In this document: positions 16,941 through 26,421 of the stretch, piece after piece
Layout of the letters: every line of letters begins with the position of its first letter
Position numbering within the stretch: position 1 is the first letter of the stretch
NCBI GenBank assembly: GCA_020427155.1
Contig: JAGQOW010000030.1
Location: forward strand, 1 to 40,584
Direction of reading: 5' to 3'
DNA from: Planctomycetales bacterium
Lineage (GTDB): Bacteria; Planctomycetota; Planctomycetia; Pirellulales; Lacipirellulaceae
Length of the DNA stretch: 40,584 nt
The notes under the pieces: generated by a model
The model's input: only the letters and a program-made list of their open reading frames with translations
Database searches by the model: none
Told to the model about the DNA's origin: nothing
Position numbers and translations under genes: made by a program

Positions 16941-19227
16941 ACACATTCTCCGTCGCCCTGCTACGCATGAGCGAAACGAGGCTTGCAACCAGCAAGATCG
17001 CGAAGATGACCATCGAAAGCGCCGAACCGTAACCGTAACGGTACAAATTGAACACGGCCTTATAAACATAGGAAACCAAAATGTGCGTCTTGTCCGCCGG
17101 TTCTCCACCGTTGGAGACCAACCAAATGACGTTCAGATTGTTGAAGGTCCAAATCGCGCCGAGCGTCACCGCGGGAGCAAGTACCGGCTTGAGCAGTGGC
17201 AGCGTAACGTTGCAGAACTGTTGCCAACGAGTTGCCCCGTCAATTCTGGCCGCTTCGTACAATTCGCCAGGGATGCCCTGCAGTCCGCCCAAGGCAATGA
17301 CCATCATAAAGGGATAGCCCAGCCACACATTTGCCACGATACACGCCGTGAACGCCGGGCCGGGATCGTTCCACCAATTGATCGGATCGATGCCCAACAG
17401 ATTGCTTGCCAAGAGGTTGACTGCACCATAGTCGAAGTGAAACATGCTGCGCCAAGTCAGCGCGGTGATATACGCCGGCACTGCCCAAGGAATGATCAGC
17501 AGGATGCGATAGATCATTTTGCCTCGGATCGGCCCATTGATCGCAATCGCCAACAACACTCCGATACCCACGTGGAACAAGACGTTCACTGCCGTCCAAA
17601 CAAGGGTTTTCAACAGCACCCAGAAGAACATCGCCTCGCTCAAGACTTCTCGGTAATTCTGCAGCCCGATGATGCTCCAATCCTGGAAGTTCGATAGCGA
17701 CATATCGGAAAGCGACAGCGCCACGTTGTAGAAGAAAGGAAAGACCACGGTGAGACCGATCGTCGCCAGCGCCGGCGCGATCAACAAATAGGCAAAAGGT
17801 TGGCGCCGGACGTCGGGCAGAAACTCGATCAGGCTCTGCCGCTGCCAGACAACGAGGCCCGCGATCAGCAAGATTCCCGTTAGTTGCCATATCCAGGCAG
17901 CCGGTCCTGTAGACGATTTACGATTCAGCAATTTAATCCCGCGAAGGGCATCTTGCTGCATTGCTTTTGCCGCGGCTGTAGCCGTCAGCTTGCCTCCCAG
18001 CAGCGATTGGTAGTGCGGCCTCATCGCATCCCAGACGGCACGCAACTCGGTATCAACGGGCATCATTCGCCCGTTGGCCAGTTGCTGCCTGGAAGCCGAC
18101 AGCGTGGGGTCTGACAAGAGGACCGGATCTTGGAGGACTGCTTTCCGGGAAGGCAAGATTCTGATCTCGTTCAATAGTTCGCGCTGCGACTGCTCGCCGG
18201 TCGCAAAACGGACAAACTCCATTGCCGACTGTGCCGCCTCGGCGTCGGCAAACCCGTTCAGCGAGTAACCCTTGGGCGATACCATCGGGCCCATCGGTCT
18301 GCCGGTCGAACTGACGATAGGCAAGGGCGCTATCGCGGCATCGATTCCCTTGGTTTCCAGGTAATCAACCCAACTCCAGTCGCCGTTGATGATCATCGCT
18401 GCGCTGCCGCTCTTGAAAAGAGAATCGGCAGTCTCGTAATCGCAACTACGCGGCACAATCCCGTGCTCATCTCGCAAGGCGAGGATCATCTCGAGCGCGG
18501 CAACGCACTCGGGCGTATCGAGTGCAGGCGTCGGCTGCCCCGAGTCGTCAAACACCCAGCCACCATGGCCGGTAAGAAATGGAATGGCAAAGAATGGTTC
18601 TACGAAATTCCAGACAAGTCCATAACGCTCGTAGCGTCCATCTCCGTCGGCATCGATCGTGTTTTTCTTTCCCAGTTCAATCAGTTCGTCTGTTGTCTGG
18701 GGAGGGGTGGCAATGAAGTCGCGGTTGTATACCAATGCCAAGTGGTTTCCTAACCGGTCTGAGATCTGCACCAATTCGCGACGCCGCGGATCATCCGCCG
18801 CTGGAAAATACGTGAGCGCACCTTCAAGAAACTCGTCTTCGATCTGTTCGGAAAACCAGGGAGCCATGTCTTTGACGATCCCCATGGCATGAAACGCGCC
18901 CAGTACGTCGGACGGACCATAGACCAGTTCGGGCCCGATGCCCGCCAAAGCAGCTACCTGAAAACCGCTCCGGAGTTCTTCGGTTTCCTTGTAGAGCGCT
19001 CGCACACGAATCGCGGAATGGGTCGCCTCGAACTGCTCAATCAGGCGATTGAGCGCCTCTCTCTCGCGTGGCACCATTTGGTGCCAGATGGTTACGACTT
19101 GCCGTTCATCGCTTTGCTGGCAACCCGCAAAGCTGAGGAATATGCCAAACAGCAGCAAAGCAAGTGTGACGATCGACAGGCGAGATTCCCCTTGCCTTGC
19201 GCTGGTGTCGACCTGTGCCATTACCAT
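16933..19227 (-). CDS. Fused sugar-binding lipoprotein and MalF-type permease
   Basis: The 764-residue protein joins two normally separate parts. Residues 1-36 form a lipoprotein-like signal (LALLLFGIFLSFAGC, Cys36). Residues about 45-430 are a family 1 solute-binding protein: VVTIWHQMVPREREALNRLI, then DELIELGKKNTIDADGDGRY, LFKSGSAAMIINGDWSW, and MGPMVSPKGYSLNGFA. A hydrophobic segment (about 443-461) leads into a MalF-like permease (about 476-760), with FAYLLIAPALATIGLTVVFP and the EAA loop ELYEAARIDGATRWQQF. It would tether the receptor to the import channel. It begins 9 bases after the GH13 lipoprotein gene and overlaps the MalG-type gene. Fused MalE-MalF has been described in Bdellovibrio bacteriovorus; in this frame the sequence is continuous, so it is not an assembly error visible here. 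Confidence 0.93.
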   Translation of the reverse strand: MVMAQVDTSARQGESRLSIVTLALLLFGIFLSFAGCQQSDERQVVTIWHQMVPREREALNRLIEQFEATHSAIRVRALYKETEELRSGFQVAALAGIGPELVYGPSDVLGAFHAMGIVKDMAPWFSEQIEDEFLEGALTYFPAADDPRRRELVQISDRLGNHLALVYNRDFIATPPQTTDELIELGKKNTIDADGDGRYERYGLVWNFVEPFFAIPFLTGHGGWVFDDSGQPTPALDTPECVAALEMILALRDEHGIVPRSCDYETADSLFKSGSAAMIINGDWSWVDYLETKGIDAAIAPLPIVSSTGRPMGPMVSPKGYSLNGFADAEAAQSAMEFVRFATGEQSQRELLNEIRILPSRKAVLQDPVLLSDPTLSASRQQLANGRMMPVDTELRAVWDAMRPHYQSLLGGKLTATAAAKAMQQDALRGIKLLNRKSSTGPAAWIWQLTGILLIAGLVVWQRQSLIEFLPDVRRQPFAYLLIAPALATIGLTVVFPFFYNVALSLSDMSLSNFQDWSIIGLQNYREVLSEAMFFWVLLKTLVWTAVNVLFHVGIGVLLAIAINGPIRGKMIYRILLIIPWAVPAYITALTWRSMFHFDYGAVNLLASNLLGIDPINWWNDPGPAFTACIVANVWLGYPFMMVIALGGLQGIPGELYEAARIDGATRWQQFCNVTLPLLKPVLAPAVTLGAIWTFNNLNVIWLVSNGGEPADKTHILVSYVYKAVFNLYRYGYGSALSMVIFAILLVASLVSLMRSRATENVYG

Positions 19228-19236
19228 TGTGGGATA

Positions 19237-21267
19237 CTATTCTCCAGTCGCATGCTCATCCCAGACAATCGCTGTCAGCGCAGGAATGGTGACGCTCCAA
19301 TGTTCGCCCGCTGCTTGAATGCCAATCTCTGACTCGTCGGCGGTAGAGAGAAGCTGCCGAGGCGCGTCGCCCGCTTTTGGGGATAGCTGCCACCGGAAAG
19401 GCTCGTCCCCCCGATTGAATGCAACCAGCAACGAGGCCTTGTCTGAGCGCCGGCGGAAGGCAAAGAACTTCGCCGTATCATCCTGCCCCACCAACTCGAA
19501 CTCGCCATGGCTGAGTACCGGATTGGAAGTGCGAAGCTGAATCGCTCGACGGTAGAAATCAAACAGCTCGGCGTCGAACCCGACCGGGTCTGCCTTTCGT
19601 GGGCGCCCTAGCGGGTCGCCCTGCTGGTCGTTATAGACCAAATCTTGCCAAACCATGGGCATGCGATCACAAGGATCGTCGCCCCCCCACATACCGGCTT
19701 CGGTTCCGTAGTAAACCATGGGAGCGCCAACATAGGTCATCTGCATGGTGGCAACCAGGCGTTGAATCTTGCGCTCGCGCACGTTAGGACGACGCACGTC
19801 GTACGTACTATCGTTCCGTGCTCCGGCTCGTTCAGAAACGTCAAAGTCAAATCGCTCGGGCCGCAGATAATCGCCGCGGCCGGCGTTGACAATCATCGAA
19901 GCTACGCGGTCGGTATCGTGCGAGTCGATAAGATTCTGCAACGCGTATTGCATTGACCGTGGATAGCTCTGACGCCGATCCGCTAAGAGTCTGCCAAATT
20001 CGCTGGCAGCGAGCTCGCCATCGATCAGGAAGCCTTTGACCAGATAGGCAAAGCCATGATAGTTCATCGTGGCCGAAAACTGCCCTTCGATCAGGTGGTC
20101 GAGAGCTTCGTTCCAAAACTCACCGACGGTGTAGGCCTCGGGGTTCAGCTGACGAACCAACTCGCTCCAGTCGCGCCAGAATCCGATCGGAACTTCATTG
20201 GCAACGTCTAGTCGCCAGCCGTCGATGCCATCGTCAGGATTGCCATCCCCGTCGGGATCCATCCAGCGTCGGGTAATGTCGAAAATGTACTTCTTGGGGG
20301 CCTGATGCAGATCTTGACCTGAAGGCGAATCGGCAAACTCGGGCAACGACTCGTACCCCCACCAACTCTTGTACTTCAACTCGTTCTGCCCGGTGTCAGG
20401 ATCATCGAACGACTCGACCAGGTACCAGTCGCGATACGGAGAATCTTGCTGCTTCGCCAAAATGTCAGCAAACGCAAAAAAAGCTCGTCCCGTATGATTG
20501 AATACACCATCGATGATAATCCGGATCTTTCGCCGATGCGCCTCTTGAACGAGTTCCAGAAAAAGCTTGTCGGCGGCCGTCCAATGCCAGGTTTCAGGAT
20601 CACCAGTTTCTTCGCGAATGATTTCCAAATCGCCAGCCGGATCGGGGCCAAAGTAAGGATCGACATGGTGCATTGATGCCAGGTCGTACTTGTGAAGCGA
20701 TTTGCCGTAGAAGACCGGATTCAAGTAGATTGCATTGATGCCCAATTCGCTCAGATAGTCGAGCTTGTCGATAATCCCCTGCAAATCGCCGCCATAACGA
20801 CGGTCGAAGACCCCATGTTCGAAGAACTTGTCGCCAAGCTGCTGCTCCCAATCGGACCGAGCATACCAGTCGCTTGTCCAGACAGATGGACGCCAGTTTT
20901 CTGGCACCGAGGCGGGGTCCTCAAGAGAGTCGCGAGTCGGATCGTTTTGCACATCGCCGTTACGGAATCTCTCAGGAAATATCTGATAGAAGACCGCCTC
21001 CGCAGCCCAATCAGGAATGTACTTCGCAATCGCTTCTTCATCGATCCACTTGACGACTGGCGATATCGTAGGAGTCGCTGCCAAGACCGTTCCGGCGCCA
21101 GTCTGGCTTGCCTCGATCTGACTCCCTACGGGAACCTCAATCAAACTCTCTTGCGACTGGCAACCAACGAACATCCCCAACGAGGCGAATAGCCAAGATG
21201 CGTTACGTGCACAACGACCAATAAAGAGGCGGGATGGTGCTCTTGCCTTGCCGGGTCGATCTCTCAT
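19237..21267 (-). CDS. GH13 lipoprotein, neopullulanase/cyclomaltodextrinase-like
   Basis: From the ATG at 21267 the product has 676 residues. A signal with lipobox-like GMFVGC (Cys36) suggests a membrane anchor. The GH13 barrel begins at AEAVFYQIFPERFRNGDVQN. Region I is IIDGVFNHTG, the nucleophile is Asp354 in GWRLDVANE, the acid/base is Glu383 in TVGEFWNE, and the third acid is in NLIDSHDTDR. The loop DPDGDGNPDDGIDGW looks calcium-binding. A beta domain closes the protein. Enzymes of this type cut maltodextrins, cyclodextrins or pullulan to small sugars. It lies 9 bases before the fused transporter gene, which argues that its products are imported directly. The upstream in-frame start (21354) would bury the signal peptide and is rejected. 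Confidence 0.92.
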   Translation of the reverse strand: MRDRPGKARAPSRLFIGRCARNASWLFASLGMFVGCQSQESLIEVPVGSQIEASQTGAGTVLAATPTISPVVKWIDEEAIAKYIPDWAAEAVFYQIFPERFRNGDVQNDPTRDSLEDPASVPENWRPSVWTSDWYARSDWEQQLGDKFFEHGVFDRRYGGDLQGIIDKLDYLSELGINAIYLNPVFYGKSLHKYDLASMHHVDPYFGPDPAGDLEIIREETGDPETWHWTAADKLFLELVQEAHRRKIRIIIDGVFNHTGRAFFAFADILAKQQDSPYRDWYLVESFDDPDTGQNELKYKSWWGYESLPEFADSPSGQDLHQAPKKYIFDITRRWMDPDGDGNPDDGIDGWRLDVANEVPIGFWRDWSELVRQLNPEAYTVGEFWNEALDHLIEGQFSATMNYHGFAYLVKGFLIDGELAASEFGRLLADRRQSYPRSMQYALQNLIDSHDTDRVASMIVNAGRGDYLRPERFDFDVSERAGARNDSTYDVRRPNVRERKIQRLVATMQMTYVGAPMVYYGTEAGMWGGDDPCDRMPMVWQDLVYNDQQGDPLGRPRKADPVGFDAELFDFYRRAIQLRTSNPVLSHGEFELVGQDDTAKFFAFRRRSDKASLLVAFNRGDEPFRWQLSPKAGDAPRQLLSTADESEIGIQAAGEHWSVTIPALTAIVWDEHATGE

Positions 21268-21403
21268 GACGAACTTCTGCCCCAAAACTATTCTCAATCC
21301 GCGGGTACTGTTCTCGAACGTAAAAAATGGCTGGACGCGGCCGCTACAAACCACGTCCAGCCAGGTTCAGATCTCAGGCGCAAAATTGCCTGAGAGTTGC
21401 GTG

Positions 21404-22927
21404 CTAACGGATTCGACGTCGACGGACGAGCCCACAAGCCATCGCGCCGAGGCCGACCAGAGCCAGCGAACCGGGCTCGGGAACCGCGGCTGATCCAGAC
21501 AATGGCCCGGGAACGACAATCGACACGAATTGATTGCCCGGGATCAGGCCAAGATCCAATCCCGTCAAATCTCCCGTGAAGGCGCCAGAGCCATCGCCGC
21601 CCAAGTTGCCCAGCAGAACGCCATCTCCGGCAAATTGGTTAGAAGCGTAGCTATGCTTATCACCATTGATAAAGGCGGTAATCTTGATCGTGTCGCCCGC
21701 ACTCGGGCTGCCAATCATCGAAAGGGGAATCGAGAACTCGATTCCGGTAGTGACAGCCGAAGTGTTGAATGTCGTAGGCGTCGTAAAGTCGCCTGCGTGC
21801 TCGTCTCCGTTGTCCACGCCAGCGATGTTGCTGTTGTCCCACGCCATCTCCAATTGTAGGGCGCTGTTGTCCATATTCCGATGCTTGTAAGTGTTGCCCG
21901 GATCGTTGATCGTGTCGATTTCTAGTGCGAACTCAACCTCCTTCGGCAAACAGCCGGTGCCCGAGTTGTCGGTGCAACCACCGGCGCCCAGGGCATAGTT
22001 CTTGTCGATCACAAATCCCTGAGGAAGACCGCCGTTGAGAGTTGGTCCCAATAAAGCTTCCGAATTATCTTCGTCAGCCGATTGCGGAGCAAAGGGAAAG
22101 TCTGACAAGGAAGCATTGGCAACATTGAATCCGAAGGTGCTCGCCCAGATGTTGAAGTCGTCGCCATCGACGTCGCGCGGAGTCCCATTGTCGTCGCCGC
22201 CGTCAGCATTGCCATCACTGCGGTTGGCGCCCGAGGTGGTACCAAAGTTGCGCTGCCAGGTCAGAAACTCGCCGCCGTCGACGTCGCCGTCGGTATCGAA
22301 GTCGGCCGTCGTCCCACGCAGCACTTGGGGCAAGCCTCGCTGGGCTAACTGCATGCCGGGGGCGATGACCGCCCCACTGGTGCCTTGGGTCATGTCGGCG
22401 TAGTGGGCAGTTGAAGCGTAGAATTGAAGTTCGCTTGGCAGGCCCTCGCGGAGCTTCTCGAATCCATGGTTGAAGGTCATGAAGTAATCCGCCGTAAACC
22501 CGGCATCGAAGATCAAGCCATTCGAGCCCTCAAAAGCTCCACCGGAATAGGGATCAACTCCCGCCGGCAAGTTCGCAGCTACCACTTGATTGACGCCACC
22601 AGGAACGGCAGCGTTCGAATCGGAGTCGAAGTAGATATCGAGTTTGTTGAAGTTGGATTGCAAATTGCCGGCAATGACCATGTACAACCGGCCGCCTTCG
22701 ATTTTCGCAAAGACCTGATCGATCTCCGAACCGCCGCCGCCGTTGATCGCGTCGCCCGTGCTCGCATCGCCGAAATGAGTATTGGTATTCTGCGTTGATA
22801 GTGAGGCATAACCATCGCCGCTCGCGTTGCCATCGATCGTCGGAACCGCCAGGGCAGTCCCGCTGGTCGTTGCTGTCAAGTACGCGACTGCAGCGACCGC
22901 AAACCATTTCTTAAAATTCATTTTCAT
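21404..22927 (-). CDS. PEP-CTERM protein with dockerin-like insert, possible glycan binding
   Basis: The 507-residue protein has a signal peptide (MKMNFKKWFAVAAVAYLTAT) and ends VPEPGSLALVGLGAMACGLV plus RRRRIR, a PEP-CTERM sorting tail cut by an exosortase. The region after the signal (PTIDGNASGDGYASLSTQ, IDQVFAKIEGGRLYMVIAGN, NKLDIYFDSD) resembles the beta-sandwich found in many secreted PEP-CTERM proteins and similar to CBM9/DOMON folds. In the middle, DFDTDGDVDGGEFLTWQRNFG and DVDGDDFNIWASTFG form a pair of dockerin-like calcium loops. The start at 22927 follows GAGGGAGAA, a good ribosome-binding site. Position between two amylases suggests it holds or presents starch at the surface; this is inference. 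Confidence 0.85.
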   Translation of the reverse strand: MKMNFKKWFAVAAVAYLTATTSGTALAVPTIDGNASGDGYASLSTQNTNTHFGDASTGDAINGGGGSEIDQVFAKIEGGRLYMVIAGNLQSNFNKLDIYFDSDSNAAVPGGVNQVVAANLPAGVDPYSGGAFEGSNGLIFDAGFTADYFMTFNHGFEKLREGLPSELQFYASTAHYADMTQGTSGAVIAPGMQLAQRGLPQVLRGTTADFDTDGDVDGGEFLTWQRNFGTTSGANRSDGNADGGDDNGTPRDVDGDDFNIWASTFGFNVANASLSDFPFAPQSADEDNSEALLGPTLNGGLPQGFVIDKNYALGAGGCTDNSGTGCLPKEVEFALEIDTINDPGNTYKHRNMDNSALQLEMAWDNSNIAGVDNGDEHAGDFTTPTTFNTSAVTTGIEFSIPLSMIGSPSAGDTIKITAFINGDKHSYASNQFAGDGVLLGNLGGDGSGAFTGDLTGLDLGLIPGNQFVSIVVPGPLSGSAAVPEPGSLALVGLGAMACGLVRRRRIR

Positions 22928-22943
22928 TTCTCCCTCGTTACGC

Positions 22944-22958
22944 ATTGAGATGCTCAAT
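22944..22958 (-). other. Hairpin before the PEP-CTERM gene
   Basis: ATTGAG-ATG-CTCAAT forms a perfect 6-base stem in the 61-base spacer between the giant amylase and this gene; TCAAGCTTGA, a 10-base palindrome, lies next to it. It may be a processing or weak attenuation site inside the operon. Confidence 0.3.
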
Positions 22959-22988
22959 CAAGCTTGAAACACCTCGGATCACACAGAC

Positions 22989-25900
22989 TCAATAACGATA
23001 CTCGTCGCGCCGTCGCGACCTATAAGAACACTTCCCCGTGGTCAAAGCCATCAAGGCAATCATTGCCAAGGCTCCTGTGGTGGGTTCGGGAATGGCAGCG
23101 GCCCCCGCGACAAGCGGCGCTACCAGCGGGCTGGTAACGAAGCCGAAATTATCTTGCCAAATCTGGTAGTCCGCTTGGTCTACCACGCCATCCAAACTGG
23201 CATCGCCACCGATATATAATGCGCCACTCGTGGCGCCCATTCCCTGTTGCAGCGTGAGCAGATCAAAAGCATCGACATCGCCATCCAGATCGAAGTCTCC
23301 CGGCACCGACCGGGCAATCTCGGTGATCAGCGTGCTCACGTCATTAATGTCGACCTGGCCATCGACGTTCAGGTCGAGCGACCAGAAATCAGGATTGGTA
23401 TCCGGAATCCCGAAACCGTTGTAGAGTTCCACCACGTCCAACCCGTTGGTCGAGCTGTCGGAATTCAAATCGCCTCGCCGCGTCAGTACTTCCAGGTACT
23501 TGTCCAATGCGAACTGGCTAGCTCCGTTGTTCAGCAGTTCGGTACCGAGCTGGAACAAATCGCGATTGTCGACCAACCCGTCCGCATTGGTGTCCGAGGT
23601 GGCATTGAAGGTGTTGTTCTGGCTATAGAGCACGGTCTCGAAGCCCAGCATGTCCGCCGGGCCAATAAACCCATTCTGATCGGTATCGCCAAACCCGCCG
23701 CCAAAGCCCGTGTCGGGCGAAAGTCCGACAAACCTCCGCACGGTATACCTTCCCGTGGGCTCCATCATCACAACCGTGGCCGCATGATTCCCGATAACCA
23801 CGTTATTCACGCCAAACTTAAACTGGCCGCCACCTACGGTCGCAGCCTTGTTGCCCGCATTGACCATGGCCAGGATTTCCGACTCGGTCTTCGCGGCACC
23901 GAGGTTCATCATCACATGCACTTCGTTGGCAGTCTGATCGACGCTGCCAATTACGAGATCCAAATCGTCGGCCGAGCTGCCGTAAGGGTCAAAGCTGACC
24001 ACCTCAGATTCGGGTGCAAAACGGTCGACATAGACGACGCGTTTGAAGTCGGTGAACACCGCCTCGCCTCCGTCGCCGCCGGTGCCTGCGTTTCGGTGAC
24101 GGAAGGCACGCACGGTGATAAAGTGTCGGCCCTCGCTGAGCTGCGTAGCATCGATCGTTTGGGCATAAGTACCCGAACCGGTGCCCACATTCGCTCCACC
24201 GCTATAGATGTAGCCGGGAGCGCGCGTGTCGGTGAAATCTTCGAAGCCGTAAGCAACGCCGCCCGGCGACGCGTTATCGATCCCCGATACTGTGTTAAGA
24301 TCCATGCCCTCGTCGATCCTGATCAGTGCCGTGTCGCCGTCGGCGTGATAGTCGCGAACCGACAAAAGCGTATCGGGATCGATCACACTTACCGGCGTGG
24401 TGTTCAGTTGGACCTCGAACGAGTCGGCTTGAATCACATCGATATCGCCCAATCGGGCCGTGCCGTTGGTGGCAGCCGAAGGCGCCGCACCAGCAAGCAC
24501 GGACGCTACGTTCGTCAGGCTCAGCGTCCCCTGGGGGGTAGGCAACCCATAGATGACGTAACCCCGCCCATGGGTGCTGTTCGACGGAATGCTGATATTG
24601 ATCTGCCCCGAGCCATTGACTTTGACCGTTTCGGGAATCACGCCGCCCGGATCGACGATCGCATCGGCTGCATTGCCGGTGAGTTCCACCAGGATGGTTC
24701 CGGAATCGAAATTGGTTTGCACCCCACTGCGGGTCTCCACGACCGGATCGGTTCGCCCGGAGAGCCCGACGACTGCCGATTTCGACCGCTCGTAAACATA
24801 GATACTTGAAAAGCCGTTGGGATTGAACGCATCGTCAATCCATCGTTCGTGGAAGTCTCCACGTCCGTGCGTATTGCGAATGTTCACCAGCGTCGTGATC
24901 GTATCGCCGTAGATGCCGCCCAAGGCGTCGACCTTGCCGTCCTGTGGGAAGGGCCGACCTTCGCCAAACTCCTTGGCATTGAAATAGACCAATGCCTCGC
25001 CAGGCCGCATCAAGGTATAGGCATAACCCACATTCTTCAAAAACGGCGTACCCCCAGGAACGTCGTCGTGGCTCTGCACCCAGGCAACGCCCTGGCTGCC
25101 GTTCCGAAGACCATCGTCCTGCGTATCCTGGCTGGCGTTGCGGATGCCGTGCCAGTTGTTATTTCCCGTGGTACCGGTGAGGTTGTCGCGCATCGCGAAG
25201 AACAGCGGGAAGTCGAGCGCGTCGCGATTGCCCCCCACCGTCGTATTCAAACTACTAATCGCCTCGGCGTTAGGAAGGTCGCGCCGGATGTAGCCTTGGA
25301 CCGCTCCCTTGTTGCCGTCAAAGACTTCAGAAAAAGAATAGACCGGCTTGATCGATCCGTCGTGCTGCAGCCGAGGATTAGCCCGGAAGACCGCCTGATC
25401 GAGTTCGTCGAGTACGTCTTCGTCCATATGCCGAACCGCGTCGAGACGGAATCCATCTACTCCGATCTCTTGAATCATCCAGCGGGCGTTTCGCTTTAAG
25501 AGGTCGAGCGCGTTCTCCAGCACGGGGTCGCCGAGCAGAGGGTTCGACGAATTGAAATCGTACAATGTAACGCTCGTCCCTTGCTCAAGATCGGTAACGG
25601 TCAAGCCGCCCAAACCCTGATCTGGGTAGAAACGCGCATTGTTAGGGTCGGGCAAGTTGTAGGTAGTGCCAGCCGGGATGTTGTCGGGGTTGCCTGCCGC
25701 CACGGGGTGGCGGATAAACTGGTAGCTGGCCCCTCGTTTTTCGTGTGCGATATCGACCAGGCCGGCCAACTGCCCGTTGAACGGATCGCTGTTAAAATCG
25801 ATGCTCGGATCGTGGAAGTCGCCAAAGGGATCGCCGGGAACCGTAAGGGCAAAACCAGGATAGCCGCCCAGCGCCGCAAACGAAGCATCGAGCGAGTCGC

Positions 25901-26327
25901 CAAATCCGTTGTGATTGCCAATAAAATCGGTGTAAACATCCACGCTAGCGCGGTGAGCACTCGACGTCAGGCCTTTGAGCCCTGCCTCGGTGCCATACAG
26001 CGTTTGGCTGCTGGGGGTCCCTAGATCAAAACGGTCGAACACGTCGTAACCCACAGAAAAACCCCCGGTGTCTCCCTTCTGCGGAGGCGGCAACCACATC
26101 GATCCGTAGCCGGCGTAGAACAGGTCTACCTGTCGATCCTCGATGGTCTGCCACTTCGCTTCAAAGATCTGCAACATCGCCGGCGCTGAGGTATCCTCGG
26201 CACGAATCGGCGCGTGCCACGCAAGTGCAATGGCCACCACCACTGCGCATCGTCGAAACCAGGATGAAACTGACAGCCGAGTCGCTGGCAGGCAATTCTG
26301 ACATAAGAGTTCCGACAAGTTCGTCAT
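22989..26327 (-). CDS. Giant secreted GH13 amylase with dockerin-like repeats and PEP-CTERM
   Basis: The 1112-residue protein begins with a signal peptide (cut after ...APIRA). The catalytic barrel follows: region I VDVYTDFIGNHNG, nucleophile Asp296 in GFRLDAVRHM, acid/base Glu334 in YSFSEVFDG, and His420-Asp421 in VQSHDDV. Residues about 580-880 form beta-rich domains. Then come three sets of dockerin-like calcium loops: DTDQNGFIGPADML with DTNADGLVDNRDLFQL; DLNSDSSTNGLDVVELYNGF with DLNVDGQVDINDVSTL; and DFDLDGDVDAFDLLTL with DASLDGVVDQADYQIW. The C-terminus has IPEPTTGALAMIALMALTTG and basic residues, a PEP-CTERM tail with a longer end than usual. It would degrade starch outside the cell while held at the surface. 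The 520-codon frame on the other strand is a shadow. Confidence 0.92.
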   Translation of the reverse strand: MTNLSELLCQNCLPATRLSVSSWFRRCAVVVAIALAWHAPIRAEDTSAPAMLQIFEAKWQTIEDRQVDLFYAGYGSMWLPPPQKGDTGGFSVGYDVFDRFDLGTPSSQTLYGTEAGLKGLTSSAHRASVDVYTDFIGNHNGFGDSLDASFAALGGYPGFALTVPGDPFGDFHDPSIDFNSDPFNGQLAGLVDIAHEKRGASYQFIRHPVAAGNPDNIPAGTTYNLPDPNNARFYPDQGLGGLTVTDLEQGTSVTLYDFNSSNPLLGDPVLENALDLLKRNARWMIQEIGVDGFRLDAVRHMDEDVLDELDQAVFRANPRLQHDGSIKPVYSFSEVFDGNKGAVQGYIRRDLPNAEAISSLNTTVGGNRDALDFPLFFAMRDNLTGTTGNNNWHGIRNASQDTQDDGLRNGSQGVAWVQSHDDVPGGTPFLKNVGYAYTLMRPGEALVYFNAKEFGEGRPFPQDGKVDALGGIYGDTITTLVNIRNTHGRGDFHERWIDDAFNPNGFSSIYVYERSKSAVVGLSGRTDPVVETRSGVQTNFDSGTILVELTGNAADAIVDPGGVIPETVKVNGSGQINISIPSNSTHGRGYVIYGLPTPQGTLSLTNVASVLAGAAPSAATNGTARLGDIDVIQADSFEVQLNTTPVSVIDPDTLLSVRDYHADGDTALIRIDEGMDLNTVSGIDNASPGGVAYGFEDFTDTRAPGYIYSGGANVGTGSGTYAQTIDATQLSEGRHFITVRAFRHRNAGTGGDGGEAVFTDFKRVVYVDRFAPESEVVSFDPYGSSADDLDLVIGSVDQTANEVHVMMNLGAAKTESEILAMVNAGNKAATVGGGQFKFGVNNVVIGNHAATVVMMEPTGRYTVRRFVGLSPDTGFGGGFGDTDQNGFIGPADMLGFETVLYSQNNTFNATSDTNADGLVDNRDLFQLGTELLNNGASQFALDKYLEVLTRRGDLNSDSSTNGLDVVELYNGFGIPDTNPDFWSLDLNVDGQVDINDVSTLITEIARSVPGDFDLDGDVDAFDLLTLQQGMGATSGALYIGGDASLDGVVDQADYQIWQDNFGFVTSPLVAPLVAGAAAIPEPTTGALAMIALMALTTGKCSYRSRRRDEYRY

Positions 26328-26381
26328 GATGAAAAGTTAGTTAAGGGTAAATACTCGGTGCCACTTCTCTGTTGGGTCTTA

Positions 26382-26409
26382 CTTATATCTTCATAACTCG
26401 GCAGGTCAG
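26382..26409 (-). promoter_or_regulatory. Candidate promoter of the giant amylase gene
   Basis: On the minus strand CTGACC (26409-26404) and TATAAG (26387-26382) are 16 bases apart, about 50 bases before the ATG at 26327. An internal promoter here would let the amylase-transporter part be expressed apart from the lipoproteins upstream. Confidence 0.4.
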
Positions 26410-26421
26410 CTGTTCCTGTGT

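Noticed and set aside
23247..24809. 520-codon plus-strand frame inside the giant amylase gene
   Set aside because: It mirrors the GH13/dockerin coding strand, has no ribosome-binding site or motif, and arises from the GC-rich third-codon pattern.
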